DNA from: Ophioderma brevispina
Lineage: Eukaryota; Echinodermata; Ophiuroidea; Amphilepidida; Ophiodermatidae
Reading direction: 5' to 3'
DNA length: 64,000 bases
NCBI GenBank assembly: GCA_023653785.1
Contig: JAMKCH010019756.1
Location: forward strand, 1-64,000
Part shown: positions 1-12,130 of the stretch, one piece after another
Layout: each line of letters begins with the position of its first letter
Position numbering within the stretch: the first letter of the stretch is position 1
Made by a program: the position numbers and the translations under genes
The notes under the pieces: generated by a model
What the model was told of the DNA's origin: nothing
Databases searched by the model: none
What the model saw: the letters and a program-made list of their open reading frames with translations, nothing else

Positions 1-394
1 TCAAAGTCATTTCAAGTTATAATTCATTGGGATTTGCAATTGGCAAAGGCTCTCTAAAATTTGTAAACAAAGAAGTTATTAGGTAGATACAAAATGGCAA
101 AATCAAATATTTAGTACGTCAAGAGGAATAAAGTGTCAACAGGAACGTCCGTTCGTAACTCCAAGGAGTATCTAATCATTGGATAAGGGATTCCGATGAG
201 AACATGATTTACGATGTTAGAACAAGTTTGAAGTTTAATTCTTATTCTTCTGGTCGTGTCCAAACAACTTGGGGCTCTCAAATAGATCAAGCCAGAGAGG
301 GTGTAACAACGTCTGGCTGCTTCACTGAATCCGGCAAGGTCTGATTGGGGCATTGTTGCTTCCAAGCAAGTTGGGCAGACCCAAGGGTTTCATT
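1..394. other. Unassigned sequence
   Basis: AT-rich DNA. The only open frame (84 codons, minus strand) has no recognisable domain and runs into the duplicated repeat next door. I see no gene, RNA or repeat here. Confidence 0.5.
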
Positions 395-1080
395 GTTTGC
401 GGTGCTGTTCCACAACCACAGGTAGTACTGCATCTGCTTTCCAGATAGCCCCACTTTGCAAGGAAAAACCTTAGATCAGGCCAGTTCTGGCCTCTCAATC
501 TGTGGAGGCCATGCCTTCAGCCATTAGGAGTCAGCTCCAGGTTGGAGATGCTCACCGGGTCAATACAGCATATATGTGATTTGCGTTGATGGCAAGTCTT
601 TCTTTCCACACAGCGACTCTATTGACCTTAGAGACTGTTTCAGAGGTTGGACTTTGCTTAAGAAACTCTCTCTGGATCTAAAGAGGTTGGCGAGCAGGCA
701 TTTGTCCAGACATAGGGTCCTTAAAATTAGAACTTGGCAGCTGTGGTGCGTTCCACAACCAAGGTAGTTATCCGGATCTGCCTTCCAGATAGCCCCACTT
801 TTGCAAAGGAAACCTTAGATCGGGCCAGTTCTGGCTATCAATCTGTTGAGGACAATCGCCATTCAGCCTGAGGAGTCAGCTCCATGTAGGAGATGCTAAG
901 GGTTCAATACCGATTAAGGAGTGGTGATGGCAAGTCTTCTTCCACAAGGCGATCTATTGACCTCCTTCGAGACTGTTTCAGAGGTTGACTTTGCTTAAGA
1001 AACACTCTCTCTGGATTAGGCGGTTGGCACCCCCCCCCCCCCCCCCCCCCCCCCCCCATGCAGTTATGTGTAGACATAGG
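395..1080. repeat. Tandem duplication, ~340-bp unit, two diverged copies
   Basis: Copy 1 (about 395-735) and copy 2 (about 738-1080) share the same blocks in order: a 'gttccacaacca' start, 'ccagatagccccactt', 'gccagttctggc', 'ggagatgct', 'tgatggcaagtctt', 'gactgtttcagaggttg' and an end at 'agacatagggt'. Copy 2 carries small indels and a long C run near its end. The unit has no open frame kept in both copies, so it is non-coding. Family unknown. Confidence 0.8.
1030..1057. repeat. C28 homopolymer
   Basis: Twenty-eight consecutive C lie inside copy 2 of the 340-bp duplication and are absent from copy 1, so the run arose after the duplication. Its exact length is likely to be uncertain in sequencing. 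Confidence 0.9.
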
Positions 1081-1894
1081 GTGATTCAATAGATACTGGC
1101 TACTTACTGCTATTGCTGCTCAGCTACGCTACGACGTGATTCTGTGCGAGAAATTCCTGATAGGATACAAGTTTCCATTGGTGTTGACGGAGGCATCCTG
1201 TGATAAGCCGGAAGGAGGCATTTAACGCTGAATCAAGTTCTTGGCATGGCTTGATCTTTCTCAATTACAGGACAAGCATCTCTGCACATGAGTAGCACAG
1301 GGCAAGTGCCTGTCGAGCTCCCCCCCCCCCCCCCCCCCTAGGGGTATGTGAGCGAGCACCCAATCTTGTGCCAGTGAGTTTGGTTAAGATGTTTCTGCGA
1401 TGAAATTACTTACTCTTCGTCTGGCTCGATGTGGCGTCTTATAAGAGAGATTTTTTTAGTTGATCAGTAGAGATGTTGTCAAGGCATACTGCTTTCATGG
1501 TTGAAGTTTAGCAATACAGGATTCCAATTCCTCCATGATGAAAGACGTTTTACAAGGGAAATCGCAACATTCTCAACAATATTGACTGAACTAATAAATG
1601 ACCAAATAACGTCATCAATAATGGGAAAATCTTGCGTTCTGGATGTGGTTTTTAGGTAATTCCTAAAACTTATCAATACGATAAATGTTATGCGGGTAAG
1701 TACTAGGATTGCTGAAAAATTCAGGGTGTGTTGACCGTATAGCTTGCGCAAAGTGCGCCACAATCTTTCCTTTCATGGTTGAATGTCAACGAGATTTCAT
1801 CTGAAGGGTTTAATGGTTGTAATTACGGTAAACAGGCTACAGACGTTACGGAATTATGTATTAATATCGAACTCTGACAAAACCAGCACACCAC
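1081..1894. other. Unassigned sequence with a C19 run
   Basis: No gene is recognised. A second C homopolymer (19 nt) lies at 1320-1338. A 94-codon minus-strand frame at 1479-1763 has no recognisable domain and is best read as chance. Confidence 0.5.
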
Positions 1895-2105
1895 ATTTCT
1901 TTTCAGTCGAAAGGTGTGAGTAAGTGAACGTAGAGTTGTGGTTTGGGCTGCCTGGTAACACTTACTTTGTCGGCTCTGCGCGACATACCAGATCACCAAT
2001 CTTTTCGGTTATCGCGTCTATCGCATGTATATTCGTGTCACTTCATAAAAAGTTTTGGACGATTCTATTCACCGCTGGGAGGTTGTAATGTGTTTATCCA
2101 CGAAT
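1895..2105. repeat. Dispersed repeat D, copy 1
   Basis: Shares 'gtttgggctgcc' with its flanking 'gaacgt.gag' and 'aacattact' blocks, and later 'aatcttttc..ttatc..cgtctat', with 5745-6140. The second copy holds about 200 extra bases in the middle. No coding potential is conserved between the two. Family unknown. Confidence 0.55.
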
Positions 2106-2116
2106 AACCATACACT

Positions 2117-2375
2117 CGCGTGGTCCTAGCGGTTAATGTGCTTGCCTCTGGAGCAAATGTACCATCAAAAACTTCCAGGGTTCGAATCCAGGTGGGGTCG
2201 TGGACACTTGTAGGGATTTATTCGGGACTTCACATTATGGATTTGATCGGTATACCAGCTATTGATTAAAATACAGAATACCGCTCCCTCCATGGTTCAT
2301 TGGACTTGGCCAAAGGGATCATGAAAGCATCCAGTCCTTAGGAGGGGACATTAAGCCGTCGGTCCCGTGTTCAGA
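2117..2375 (+). mobile_element. tRNA-derived SINE, family A (copy 1)
   Basis: The head resembles a tRNA gene with a split Pol III promoter: an A box 'tggtcctagcgg' near 2119-2131 and a perfect B box 'ggttcgaatcc' at 2179-2189. The region between the boxes is expanded, so it is not a functional tRNA. The body shares 'tgattaaaat.cagaat', 'catggttcatt' and 'catgaaagc' with the SINE at 41337-41713. The stretch near 2346-2370 ('aagccgtcggtcccgtgt') is probably the SINE tail. Pol III transcription and LINE-driven copying are inferred from SINE biology. Confidence 0.75.
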
Positions 2376-2639
2376 GAGACACAACTGTCACTGTCATCGC
2401 AGCCGTATCGAATAAGAATAGGGTTGTAACCCCTGACTGTCCCAATCCGCCCAGCCTCAAATGCGGGCCATGTTAGGGCGTCCGTATCATGGATACACGC
2501 GGCCCGGATCAGCACAAAGCTGAATAAATCCTGGCACCACCACAAAGCCATTACCAAGACTTGTGATACGAGCAAACAAACAAATACAATCCGTGGCGGG
2601 ATTGAGGACAACGTTTTTACTCCCTGAGAGTGGTTGCCA
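2376..2639. other. Unassigned sequence, possible SINE 3' continuation
   Basis: GC-richer than its surroundings and directly downstream of the SINE. It holds an 86-codon minus-strand frame (2351-2611) that starts with a hydrophobic stretch but overlaps the SINE tail and has no recognisable domain. I do not call it a gene. Confidence 0.35.
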
Positions 2640-3845
2640 TTCCAACATATTTATTGTTTTAATATCGAGTGATTAAACCAAGATTTTAGAAAGATAGGGC
2701 TCGTGTGTGTTCGATTTGATAAACTTGGATTTTCAATTCAATAAACCAGGATTATCAAAAATTAGTAATGGTTATAACATCCCTGAATATCGACCGGTAT
2801 CATGTTTTTTTTTTCGATTTCATAAATAGTTACCCATTCGAAAAGTAGGTTCGCCAAATTCGGTTAAAACTAATAGGTTGATCTATCGTTTATCTAATAT
2901 GATAATATATGTTTGTCAACATCTCGAATCACATGTGATATCGAATTGATAGACCTAGTTTTCGATTGTTTATCGAATGTGATACACCTCAGTTTTTCGA
3001 TTTGATTATACTGGTTATCAAAATCCCGGATATCGTTTTTCGATTTAGGTAAACTGGATTTCAATTCAAATAAACTAGATTCTCAACAAATTTAGTAATG
3101 GTTATCACAACCCGAATATCGACCGGTATCACGTTTATTTTTTTTTTTTTGGTAAAACATGCTTTTTTTTCGATTTCATATCTAGGTTACTCATTCGATA
3201 AAGTAGGTTTCGCAATTACGGTTATTGTAGGTAAATCCTATAATCCGGTTTCTCAAAACCCATAAACTAGGTTATCTCGGTTTATCTAATATGATAAATA
3301 GTTTGTCCTCATCTCGAATCACATGGTATATCGAATTGATTGACCTAGTTTTACGATATGTTTATCGAATGTGATAAACTTAGTGTCGATTTGATTATCC
3401 TGTTTAATCAAATCCCTGACTATCGTTTGTCCGATTTGTGTAAAACCTACCATTTTAAATTCGATTAGCCAAGCATATCAATTTGATACTCCCTGTTTCA
3501 TCAGAACACAGTATAAAATGATTAATCGTGGACGTTTGGATAAACATTGGTTTTTTTTTTTTAATTGATATCCAAGATTCTCAATCAGGATTATCAAATG
3601 CTGATAACCCTGTTTTTAAAACATTCAATATCCACCAAATGATGGATTTTTTTTGGATCAACATAGGTGTTTTCAATAAACCAGGATTTCAAATTTGGTA
3701 ATAGTGGTTTATCAGTACACTGAATATCGACCGATCCCCGGGTTTTGATTATGATCAAATTCAGATAATCAATTCGATAATTAAGGTTTATTAAATTCAA
3801 TTATTTTGGTTGATCAAATTTGATAGTCTAGTATATTCATAACAC
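2640..3845. repeat. Degenerate higher-order satellite, GATAAAC/CGATTT subunits
   Basis: Short subunits of roughly 30-40 bp built around 'ttcgatttgataaac.gg' and 'aatatcgaccggtatca' repeat with many errors. A higher-order order is visible: 'taatggttat..gaatatcgaccggtatca' occurs near 2766 and 3095, with a third partial copy near 3702. 'catctcgaatcaca.g..atatcgaattgat' occurs near 2918 and 3308. The larger unit is therefore about 330-390 bp. Frames crossing it are chance. Confidence 0.8.
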
Positions 3846-4299
3846 GATCTTGGTATAAATATCGTGTATGTTGTGTGGGGATGCTTTCCTTGGTACAAAG
3901 GTGGTCAGTATCATGCTTCAGCGAAGATTTTGTTCATTTCGGGTAATTCTGCGGTAAAATCTCGTAGTTTAACTTTCAACGTTCAAGCTTCCAAGCCACG
4001 TCAATAGTGTAATTTATGACATGTATTTTTAATGAAAAATATTTTAAAAATCAGGCCTAAATTGATACCTACGGATAGTTAGATAGTGTTCAAGGTTCCC
4101 ATCTTCAGTGATTAACACGATAGCAGACAGATGACATAATGTGAGCTAATTTGAAATCCAAGATATTGACAAAAAATAATTATGAGCATATAACAAAGTG
4201 AATTAGATTAGGTAGTTAAGCAATAGGATATCGATATGAGTGGTAATTAATAACTTAGCTAAAGAAAAAATGGAAGAAGATGGGTGTGGGAGGAGGGCA

Positions 4300-5066
4300 T
4301 TAACACTTAAGTGACCAAGGGGTTTTCACTCCCGGTGGTGCAAGGGGGAGGGGGTTTCCATAGGAACCCCCCCCCAAGGAAACCACTTTCCCGAGGAATT
4401 TTGTACAAAAGTTAACAACCAGTGTAGGATCAAAAAGCAACCCCAAATCAAGCAATAAAAAATAGATTGTAATTTGGGGTGCCAAATTAGGGGCAAAACA
4501 TTTGTTTTTAAACACACACAAATGGAAAAACAGACGGAAAAATTCAAATGAGCCTTGAGGCGCTTACATCAAAAATTTTGAAAACTTATTTTTATGTTGA
4601 TAGCTATTTCTCGAAGACCTCAAAAATTATTATTAGTTTAACACAAAACCAACGGTTTTAGTGAATCCTGTATTTTTACGGGTGTTGCAAAAAATAACAC
4701 GTCATTTTCCCAAGAGTGGGTACAGGTAACGGTTTGGCAAACGTACCGCGATGAAATGGTTGTTTTCAGCACATTAAAGGCGTTAATTCTTGTAATGTTA
4801 CTAACTAATTGTTTACTTACATGTATGTTGAACGGATATCAGCAAAAAAAAATGCTTTGGTTCTCGGTTTCTAATTCTATTTTAAAAATATTCAAATGAC
4901 TATGTAGTGCCCAAGGGGGGGTCCATGGGGACCCTGCACTAAGTAACTCATTAACGGATCGGCGAGTTAATTATTTGGTATGAAAGAACAGCATTTAAAA
5001 CGTCAGACATTATAAAGTAGGCGCAAAAATTCCCTAGGGAAACCCCTGCGTCACCTTAGTGTTTAA
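4300..5066. mobile_element. TTAA-flanked non-autonomous DNA element, family T2 (copy 1)
   Basis: The left end is TTAACACTTAAGTGACCAAG. The right end, read on the minus strand, is TTAAACACTAAGGTGACGC. TTAA at both edges fits the target duplication known for piggyBac/Kolobok transposons. Inside are family-specific blocks shared with 12941-13786 and 29090-29857: a G-tract/'ttccat'/C-tract hairpin, 'gcaaccccaaatca', 'aggggcaaaaca', 'cgtcattttccca', and 'gtgcccaagggggg'. No transposase frame. The two short minus-strand frames inside are not conserved between copies. Confidence 0.8.
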
Positions 5067-5267
5067 GCTTCAAAGTGACCTTTAGGATTGACCCACCAGT
5101 GGGAGATAGAACTGATTTGTGAGCCAACAAGGGTCAGTGATAGAAAAAAAAATACGAGCTTTCCTCGTAGATATTTGTATTTGTCGTTAACGAAAAAAGT
5201 TGTTTAATTTAAAAGAACGTTCAATTTGTCATCACTTTTAGGTACTTTTAGGTTACTGTACGAAAAG
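5067..5267. other. Unassigned spacer
   Basis: AT-rich spacer between the T2 element and a SINE; nothing recognised. Confidence 0.5.
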
Positions 5268-5518
5268 GTCATCGTGTCATTGGGCGTTGCCCAGACTCCC
5301 TCATATGATGTGCTGTGGGGGTGCGCCACTCCCCCGCACAGCCAGTCTGTTTTGCATTCCCAGAATTATGACGGTACCCATTAATACTCCTGGGTGGAGA
5401 GAGGCAAGCGAGGTAAAGTGCCTGCCCAAGTGCACACAACACATTGTCGACAGCGGCTCGAAACCACAACCTTAGGCTATATGAGGACGAGCGATGATCC
5501 ACTGCACCACATGTGTCT
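5268..5518 (-). mobile_element. tRNA-derived SINE, family B (copy 1, minus strand)
   Basis: Read on the minus strand, an A box 'tggtgcagtgg' lies near 5510 and a B-box-like 'ggtttcgagcc' near 5454-5466. Next comes a body containing 'ttgggcaggcactttacc', 'ctctccaccca' and 'atgggtaccgt'. The same body lies at 44014-44245. A shared body behind a tRNA head is the usual SINE layout. The body resembles a motif I believe is widespread in invertebrate SINEs, but I cannot name the domain with certainty. Overlapping open frames on both strands are shadows of the SINE. Confidence 0.7.
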
Positions 5519-5744
5519 ATAATACGACATGTTCCAATAATTGTAAATTACAGACTAAAACCAAAAACAACCACCATATCAAAAACGAAACAAAGAAACA
5601 AAAAATCCAGAAATAAACAACAACAACAAAACGACAATCCAAAATTATTAAATAGTGGCCGGCATGTGTAGACAGGATATAGTACGTTAGCGGATTTGTT
5701 CATCGCAGACCTCGGACAAAACAAAGAAACAGTTGAACATTTTT
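5519..5744. other. Unassigned A-rich spacer
   Basis: A-rich stretch (5560-5650) of simple composition; no gene. Confidence 0.45.
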
Positions 5745-6140
5745 TTTTTCAGGCGACAGGTACGTTGAACGTGGAGGTGAGGTTTGGGCTGCCCAGAACA
5801 TTACTTGTGTAAAGAAAAAACGAGTGTCCCCATGAGAGAGTGTCCTAGCTACCATAGCAAAAATGCACGGAATTAAACCGTGGACATTGTAGACGAGGCC
5901 ATTGGGTACAGTGTGAAACCATAATGATGTATACAGCATCAATGGAGAAACACAATAGACAGATATGTCGTAGGACATCCGTCACACGGACGCTGTAATA
6001 TATGACACCGACTCTGGGACCTTTACCAGAGTCTAAATCTTTTCTATTATCGGCGTCTATAGTAGGGTCTTTTATTAGTGTCATTTTATAGAAAACGTTT
6101 AGACGTGTTTATTCACGTCATAGAAAGTTGTAGATGGGCA
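5745..6140. repeat. Dispersed repeat D, copy 2
   Basis: Second copy of the repeat at 1895-2105: 'gaacgtggag', 'gtttgggctgcc', 'aacattact', then after an extra ~200 bp 'aatcttttctattatc.gcgtctat'. Frames in it are not conserved with copy 1. Confidence 0.55.
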
Positions 6141-8493
6141 AAGATAGGTTCTATATAGATAACAGAGGCAAAAAAGTTACGTCATACTGTTAGAAATCAT
6201 AGTATGCATGGTTTTTGACCGCCCACAAAGAAAACATAGAGACCAAAATAGAAAGCAATGGCTGCCTCGCTTCTTCCACATACTGTGGGTGCCGCTTTGC
6301 ATATGATACACTAATCGGTAGTGAACAAATTGAGTAGGTGTTAGAGGTGGCCAGGTATAATAATATAGTGCCACACTGCGGATCATTGTGCTCAGATACT
6401 CACGCGCTTAGGTTCTTAGGCGCGCTTAGGTGAAAAGATTGTATCATGAGGCGGTTTATTTTAAATCAAGACGACTGAGGTATTCATTCGTTGTGTGGCA
6501 GGGTAGGACAACATTTAACCACCCAATAGCACCCCAAAACCCAACAACTGATATTTTGCAGGATTGTTTATCGAGTGAAAGTATGTGTGTAGTATACAAG
6601 CACCCAAACTAATAATGATTCATGCAATTTTCAAAAGTCGCTCCAGCACGACGACGGGGTTTTGAATGGCTTCACCACCTTGGTAGAGGTTCATTCATGT
6701 GAGAGAGGTGACCTTTTGCGGCCCCTCTGCGACAAGGTGATCGCCTGTCATTTCGCACGTTGTGTGGATATGCAGACCTTTTCTGTTGTTACTATATAAT
6801 TTACTACCTAAACGAAAATTATTAATAATGTTTCAACACCCATGATATATGTTATTGGTCATTTCTTTATTTCTCTGTACAATGGTCAAACACATGGTTT
6901 GAAAAACTGCTTTGCTTTGTAAAGATTATTAGCTTTATCGACACCATATTTGGTTTTTTCACATAATATGGTCCATTCGTAACTTAAAACACCATATAAT
7001 ATTTAAAAATTTTTGTGCATAGCAGAGAATATGAGTTCTTTTGTAAAATCGGACGCGCCATAAAACATAGGTTTTAACGTTTCTTGATTTGTTCCGTGAT
7101 GATAATGATGACGACAACAACGTAGTCTTGAAACTATAACAAGTTTCATTGAACGTTCTATGGGAATGTATTTTTAGGGGGTCCATAAGGACCGCGCCTT
7201 GACCACCAACGGGGTGCCCACGACCTTGAAAACTTAAGGGGGTTTAGGTTTTAAATGGAAAAAAAAAATCAGTCTACATAATGAATTATAGCAGATAGAA
7301 AAAGAAAAATGTTAAGTTTAACGCTTTCATTTGCTTGAGTTTGAGGTTATATACAATTGACTTGCGTTCAAAGTTTCGTCGATTGGAAGCAGCAAGCGTC
7401 GCACGTTCGATGACTTTGTGTTATTACATTTGAACGAATGAAGAAAGTGCTCACCTTGTGTGATTTTTAATGCAACTATATTTTAATTATTATGATCAGA
7501 TATTACAAACTTTTTCAAAATTATATTTATTAAAACATTAATAAATCATTATGAATCAACCCAACTAGAAATTTTCAGGCTCGAATTTTTCATTCTTGTG
7601 TAATTTCTTCATCATTCACCAGGGGAATTTGAATTGGTTATTCGAGAGTAAATAAAATGATTATTTTGGTTCAAAATCTTATTATCGGAGTTGGTTGAGG
7701 ATGTAAATGGCGACAATTTTGCGGAGAGTGAGAGTGACAATTCATATTGAATATAGGTTAACGGTCCGGTCCGAAAATGTTGGATTTTTTTTTTTTGGAT
7801 AAGTGGTTCTTACGTGACCACCATTTAATGGTTGTTTCATGATCAAACTCCAAGCGACAGTGGTTATCTGGGTTTGGGTCCTTGGGCACTACCAGTTTTT
7901 TAGCTGGGAACGTAGTGCAGGAGGGTAGGACACGACCTGATCGATTTGGGCATTGCGTGATTTCAACGGTATTGGAGTTACTGTTACGGGCATTTATGCG
8001 GCAGTCGCTGTCGAGTTTATATACAAAATCTTTCGTAAACTTGGTTCGCGTAATCTTTAATAATGTCATGATACTTTGGAAATAAATTATGACTTCAAAA
8101 TCCGTTTTGGGTTTAGGGCATTAACCCCGCTGCAAAATAGTGTAATTTCCAATAACGGCCATTTAGCTTTAATAGTCTGTGGCCATGCCGAGTCTTAATT
8201 TCCAAGTCTGTGTGTACCTTTCGATAGCGTAAGAGCGCCCTCCTATCGTTTGAAAAAGACTAGCACACGGCAGTCGCTGCAGTTTGAATTCAGCTGTTGA
8301 CACAAGCCTGCTAATTGATGGTTACTCGAATCCGGATTCATGAAAGTCAAACACTAGGCAACTTCAATTAAAGTAGTGGTTTGGACATGGAGAGTATTAC
8401 AATTAACAGATCAGTGTACCTTGACTGCGAAAGTTAGAAGGGTTTTATCGCCAAGGTTTGCACAAAAGAAATCAACGGTCGTTTGGGATTATT
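6141..8493. other. Unassigned sequence
   Basis: No gene or clear repeat. A stretch at about 7170-7240 ('ggtccataaggacc', 'caccaacggggtgccc') looks like a minus-strand scrap of a T2 element, but it is too short to call. Frames of 60-103 codons here have no recognisable domain. Confidence 0.45.
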
Positions 8494-8811
8494 TTAAAGG
8501 GGGATGACCCGATGTAAGTCTATATTTTGCGTCATTTGATAGAATGACCCTTCACCCAAATCCCCATCTGTAAAGTTGCGCCCCGATATTCAACCCGTTT
8601 TGAAATGACAGGTAAAACGGACTTTGTGACTTTGTAATATCCTAGGATACTGTGTAAAAATTTCTTACACCTATTGGTGGGGCATATTTTCGCTTATAAC
8701 ATCCAAACCAAAATCCTGTAGCCATAAGATTTCTTCTGATACCAAACATTTTACCCTTCCGGTAAAATTGGGGTCTGGGAACGAGGCTATTAGCGATTGG
8801 ACAGGACTTAA
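8494..8811 (-). mobile_element. TTAA-flanked miniature element, family T3 (copy 1, minus strand)
   Basis: Starts TTAAAGGGGGATGACCCGAT at 8494, almost identical to the right terminus of the T3 copy at 37143-37451, and ends near 8790-8811 with 'acgaggctattagcgat..gac.ttaa', the counterpart of the other terminus. Internal blocks shared on the minus strand: 'ttttaccgg', 'aaatgtttggtatcagaag', 'tttacacagta', 'aaaacgg', 'gcagatgggg'. About 318 bp with no coding capacity. The right TTAA is at 8808-8811. Confidence 0.75.
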
Positions 8812-9594
8812 AGCCTGTAATTTAGGCGATATAATGTGTGGCCCTGGCCGATGGCTGCGACAATTTAATTGTGACAGGAGGAGGGAGATTTTTTTTAGGA
8901 TACGAATTTCTCTCGTTGAACTGGATCGGGTAGGCCCACCTACAAGAACGTTTTGAAGAAGGTTTGTGGACAAACAAGTACAAAGAAAACCGCAAACTTT
9001 GTTTTGATCTTGCTGACTACGTATTGTAACCCTCGAACACCGTGCTTTTGAGTTGCTGTCGTGCACGTCAGAAGTACTAAATCATCATCTTATTACATAA
9101 CGACGGGTATTCGGATTTCACTTCAGGTGTCCATCTACTACATGGAAAGCATTCCAAAATATGCAAAAAACCCGCGGTTTGAAAAAAATGGGGCGCTTCT
9201 TTCTGGAAATCTATGTCTCTTTAATATGCTTGCAAAGGCCCCTCCATGGTTCACCACTGTTGAGAATAAGCATAAGTCTCTTACGCTATGTGCATCACCT
9301 CGGTCGGTCGAAAGTGATATTGAAATTCAATGCCAACTTAAGTTAGAAGTGCCCGTTACGGTTCTTACCCTTTGGCAAAATGTTTTGTCAATTTCAGATA
9401 CTGATGATTTATCATTTTGACATCACGTACAACATATTTTCAATGTTTGTAATCCCACCTCAAACATATTGAAATCAGAATTAAATTAACAAAGAATCTG
9501 CATGGTTTTTTATGTTATTTCCTCAAATAATTCAAAAAATTTGAGTTGGAATTGAAGGTGCGATTGTATAATGGCAAAATAGATATGTGTTTTT
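8812..9594. other. Unassigned sequence with chance frames
   Basis: Two open frames (131 codons minus strand from 9066 into the T3 element; 119 codons plus strand 9061-9420) look long for this window. The first runs into a transposable element and the second has no recognisable motif or splice context. I treat both as unproven. Confidence 0.4.
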
Positions 9595-10445
9595 ATCCTA
9601 GGACCTATGAGCCACTCAGTTGCAATGTCTCTCGATTCACGAAAAGAAATGGCAAAACATATGCTATTTTCAGTATATACCAATGATAACTTTTCCAGAT
9701 ATCTCCCAGACAATTCGGTCATGTCACAGCCAATTACCTGATTTGAGGTCCAACGGATCGACGAGGAAAAGCAAGTGAGATACGTTTGTATCGTGCCGGT
9801 GCTCCTAAGGTATCAAGGGTCTCCCCTTAGACGTGAGAGAAGTTGAGTCGGTACATTCTTTAAAAACATTCAAATATGATAATCTATTTTCCCAGTTAAT
9901 CCCATAACTACATGTGGTATATTCTGAAAAAATCTCGTGGGTTTACTATCAGCCGCGTCATTTACATTGTTCATGTTTCAAACATAAATGGAAAGTTCAG
10001 TTTATTCTGAAGGTTTTTCGATATTTAGATTTTTTTTTCTTTTTATCATAGTGACCTATGAGCCACTCAGTTGCAATGTCTTCGATTCACGTACATAAAT
10101 GGCAAACAGATGCTATTAGTTTTCACTATAACAAGCAGACAACTTTTCAGATATCTCTCGTAAATTTGATGACAATTCGGTCCACGGGCCAACCACCCTA
10201 GCTCATTACCGCCTTTGAGGTCCACGATCGACGAGAAAATCAAGAGATGTAGCAGTTTGTATTCGGTGTCCTAAAAGGGTTTTATTTGTCAAGGGGTCTC
10301 CCCTTAGACGTGAGAGGAGTTGAGTCGTACCTTTCTTAAAACATTCAAATCTGATAATCTATTTTCCCAAGTTAACCCTATAACTACATAATTGTAAGGT
10401 ATTCTGAAAAATATTTTCTCGTGGGTTTTATATAGCAGCAAGGGA
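9595..10445. repeat. Tandem duplication, ~454-bp unit
   Basis: Copy 1 (about 9595-9955) and copy 2 (about 10050-10445) share 'gacctatgagccactcagtt', 'cagatatctc', 'gacaattcggtc', 'gatcgacgag', 'ggtctccccttagacgtgag', 'gttgagtcg', 'gataatctattttccca' and 'tctcgtgggttt' in the same order and orientation. Matching points are about 454 bp apart. Each copy has its own indels, so the event is not recent. Non-coding; family unknown. Confidence 0.85.
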
Positions 10446-12130
10446 GAGTCGTAATTAAATTATTGCATTAGCACATACGTAAATGGGGTTACTTATTTTA
10501 TCCATATTCGACGTTGACCCTTATTGTTTTTAATCGTTTACCCGCACTCTTGTTGGTAGACAACGAGAGTGGATCCAAGGGCACCCACTAGTTATCCACT
10601 CAGCCGATTCATTTTTGTGCCTAAAAGGAATCGGCTCTAAAATGCATATACATCAACACGCCCGAAAGAATATTTCCGGACTCCCTCATTTGGAGCCAGG
10701 AATACCGGGGACTTCATAAGTGTGTTATCGAAGGTAGAAATGGTCTCTAGAGTTGGCGTTGGGCATTGTGCTTGACCCTAGATTAGCATCAAAATGGATT
10801 GGTTGTAGAATGTTTGGAAGTCAAATCGCAGTCCTTTCCAGTCAAACTCCTGGGGTGTTGATCTAGAGACAGTGGGTTAATCGAAATGCAACCTTGGAAC
10901 GCAAATAGATTTGTATTACATAGTATCTATTTCCAGTGGCAATATCTAACGGCAGCAAGCACCGTTCGCCAACGATCCTTAGTGGAGAACGCCTAAATGT
11001 ATGTCCCCTGCTAAAGTTGTCGATGATGAGATATAAACTAGGGCATCAAACATTTATTGACGCCCATCTATCACACGGTTGTTCGCAGATTTGTGAGATG
11101 GTCTGTGATGGTATTGTAGAGCGTAGATTACTTAGGTTCGAATTGAAGGGACACATTGGCATAAAAATATTCAGACATGTAATGCATGCTTACTGCAAGA
11201 CTTCCCACAATTTTGAAAACAATGTATATTGTTTAAATTCTGTGTTACGGTTTTTCCGTGACACGGACAAAGCAAGGTTTTGACATACATGGGCCCTAAT
11301 TTACAAGTGTAATCTGGCCTCTGACAGGCGTCGGTAAATGGTCGGAGGAAGCATTCACACCGGGATTCAGACATTGTACTTCAGGCATGTAGTACGTAGC
11401 AAGTGACTGGATTTAGCCAGGATTAGCACAGGCGATGACGGAAAAATGAAATTAAGGCTATACCGCTCAAATGAGGGATTGAGCTTACCACCAAGAGGAA
11501 TGTTATTGAAACAATGAATATGTATGTGAACAGATGACAAACCCAGTAAACATATTGGTGGTAAGACAATAACACAATAAAATTGGTGTGATGGAAGAAC
11601 GGCATACTTTCGGGAAGTTTGAGTTGAAGAAGAAGGTTCAGAAATATTCCCATGATCTTTTAACAAGGGGGCCCTGTGAAAAGGCCTGTACCCTTATTAA
11701 TTACTCGATTCCTTTCAGCAGTCGATTCCTACTCAAGATTTGCAACCAGATACACTCCAGTCATTTTTTACGCCTACAATTAATAATGTTTAATGTCGAC
11801 CAATGTCATTATTTTTGCTAGAATTCCAATGTCCACCGAAACTACAGTAATCCAATTTCTAAATTGGCTAAAACATATTGGTTTAATTGTAAAGTTCCAT
11901 GTTGAATATTCCTTGTCTTTTATCTTATTTTTTTAATAATACATGGAAACGTAAATCCTCCTACCCAAACGGCATTGATTTACAGAAATTAACAGATTAG
12001 ACGCTTACTTTGGCATGTTATAAGAACCTCTACGCGTTACGAACAGTGTCCACAAGTATGTAACTACCCCCTAACAAGGCATAGTATAGTCCCTGAAGAA
12101 AGAAATACACATACTACGTGGAAAAAATTG
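10446..12130. other. Unassigned sequence
   Basis: No gene recognised. The longest frames (115 codons plus strand at 10936-11283; 99 codons minus strand at 11367-11666) carry no motif I know, and nearby frames overlap on the opposite strand. No repeat structure was seen by eye. Confidence 0.45.

Noticed and set aside
2119..2200. tRNA gene
   Set aside because: A and B boxes are present but the middle is expanded and cannot fold into a normal anticodon arm; the downstream body is shared with another SINE.
10936..11283. 115-codon plus-strand open frame as a gene
   Set aside because: No recognisable domain; other frames overlap it on the opposite strand.
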